Source: Pseudactinotalea suaedae (GTDB lineage Bacteria; Actinomycetota; Actinomycetes; Actinomycetales; Beutenbergiaceae). Taken from it: a stretch of 64,000 nt of DNA. The notes below the pieces were generated by a model. The model was not told the origin of the DNA and did no database searches. It worked only from the letters and a program-made list of their open reading frames with translations. The translations under genes were made by a program, and so were the position numbers. Positions 63,318 to 64,000 of this stretch are shown in pieces; position 1 is the first letter of the stretch, and the number at the start of each line of letters is the position of its first letter. Where the stretch lies: the NCBI RefSeq assembly GCF_009733815.1, contig NZ_WNXY01000010.1, positions 186,001-250,000 of the forward strand, read 5' to 3'.

Positions 63318-64000
63318 GTGGAGAACAGCTACGTCTTGCCAGGCCAGGAGTACTCACGCGACACGTCCTACATCGAGTCGCGGATCACGCGCGACGGCGC
63401 GGACGGCTGGCCGGTGGAGCCCGGTCGGTACCGGCTGGTCGTGGCGCGCGCGTGCCCGTGGGCCAACCGCACGATCATCGTGCGACGGCTGCTCGGTCTG
63501 GAGGACTCGATCTCGCTGGCTCTGTGCGGACCCACGCACGACATGCGGTCGTGGACGTTCGACCTCGACGAGGGTGAGCACGACCCGGTGCTCGGGATCC
63601 ACTGGCTCGCCGAGGCGTACTACCGGCGGGTGCCGGGGTACCGGAAGGGCATCACGGTCCCGGCTATCGTCGACGTCCCGACGGGTGCGGTGGTCACCAA
63701 CGACTTCGCACGAATGACCCTCGCTTTCTCCTCCGAGTGGCAGGAGCACCACCGCGAGGGGGCGCCCGACCTGTACCCGGAGGCGCTGCGCGAGGAGATG
63801 GACGCGGTGATGAAGCGCGTCTACACCGAGGTCAACAACGGTGTGTACCGCTGCGGCTTCGCCGGGTCCCAGGACGCCTACGACGACGCCTACGAGCGGC
63901 TGTTCACGGCGCTCGACTGGCTCGAGGACCGGTTGGCGACGCGCCGGTACCTGATGGGCGAGACCATCACCGAGGCGGACGTGCGGCTGTTCACCACGCT
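63318..64000 (+). CDS. Glutathionyl-hydroquinone reductase-like (Xi-class GST) protein, 3' end outside window
   Basis: The first 227 codons of a GST-fold protein of the YqjG/ECM4 type. RLVVARACPWANRTIIVRRLLGLED holds the catalytic Cys of the CPWA motif. ITVPAIVDVPTGAVVTNDFARM is the thioredoxin-fold cis-Pro region, and the helical domain contains EVNNGVYRCGFAGSQDAYDDAY and YLMGETITEADVRLFTTL. Actinobacteria use mycothiol, so a mycothiolyl reductase is more likely than a glutathionyl one. TAACCT ends 6 nt before the GTG, so the message is probably leaderless. Confidence 0.85.
   Translation, partial: MENSYVLPGQEYSRDTSYIESRITRDGADGWPVEPGRYRLVVARACPWANRTIIVRRLLGLEDSISLALCGPTHDMRSWTFDLDEGEHDPVLGIHWLAEAYYRRVPGYRKGITVPAIVDVPTGAVVTNDFARMTLAFSSEWQEHHREGAPDLYPEALREEMDAVMKRVYTEVNNGVYRCGFAGSQDAYDDAYERLFTALDWLEDRLATRRYLMGETITEADVRLFTT

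Overview
The window is about 73% GC and carries no prophage, insertion sequence, CRISPR array or rRNA. Its gene content points to an actinobacterium: LCP cell-wall ligase, Rpf-type G5 proteins, protein O-mannosyltransferase, DUF501, and Mfd/MazG/enolase/FtsB/Ppx in conserved order. Many starts are preceded by a TANNNT box only 6-8 nt upstream and lack a Shine-Dalgarno, the leaderless arrangement common in Actinobacteria. A Micrococcales-type genome (Cellulomonas/Promicromonospora/Georgenia-like) is the best guess, by inference only.

Layout. 1-2.0 kb: end of a type II NADH dehydrogenase, a family 5 uracil-DNA glycosylase and a nucleotidyltransferase. 2.1-9.9 kb: a purine operon (xdhA-xdhB-xdhC, guanine deaminase, purine permease) that should take guanine/hypoxanthine to urate. 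9.9-15.9 kb: ppx, DUF501, ftsB-like, a CueP-like copper lipoprotein, eno, YciI, mazG and a SurA-like lipoprotein. 16-22 kb: an NAD operon (nrtR, nadA, nadB, a SRPBCC gene, nadC, a NifS-type desulfurase), mostly joined by 4-nt start/stop overlaps. 22-31.5 kb: methyltransferase, FBP zinc-finger protein, sugar transporter, mfd, LCP, pth, rplY. 31.7-35.7 kb: a TetR regulon with two hydrolases and an FAD monooxygenase, marked by two copies of one palindrome. 35.7-42.7 kb: SIMPL protein, prs, glmU, VOC protein, WYL regulator, tRNA-Gln and a Tat-exported GxGYxYP protein. 42.8-52 kb: TetR, unknown protein, MarR, ispE, ksgA, two G5 peptidoglycan lytic proteins, tatD, metG. 52-64 kb: RibD-like reductase, folP, aminotransferase, nicotinamidase, two small unknowns, rsmI, DoxX-like protein, a kinase-fold protein, pmt, aldo/keto reductase, GH20 hexosaminidase and a GST-like reductase (cut by the window end).

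From ppx to pmt the order largely follows the Mycobacterium tuberculosis block Rv1002c-Rv1026 (recalled, not computed), with the NAD operon and the TetR regulon as lineage-specific insertions.

Less ordinary observations: an 81-bp perfect-armed palindromic element inserted in frame in nadB, with relatives clustered between metG and tatD; three other intergenic palindromes, two of them with duplicated arms; a 20-bp palindrome holding both start codons of a divergent gene pair, repeated 3 kb away; tandem DosR/DevR-like boxes 33 bp apart before a DoxX-like gene; and matching direct repeats in the promoters of both G5/Rpf-type genes.
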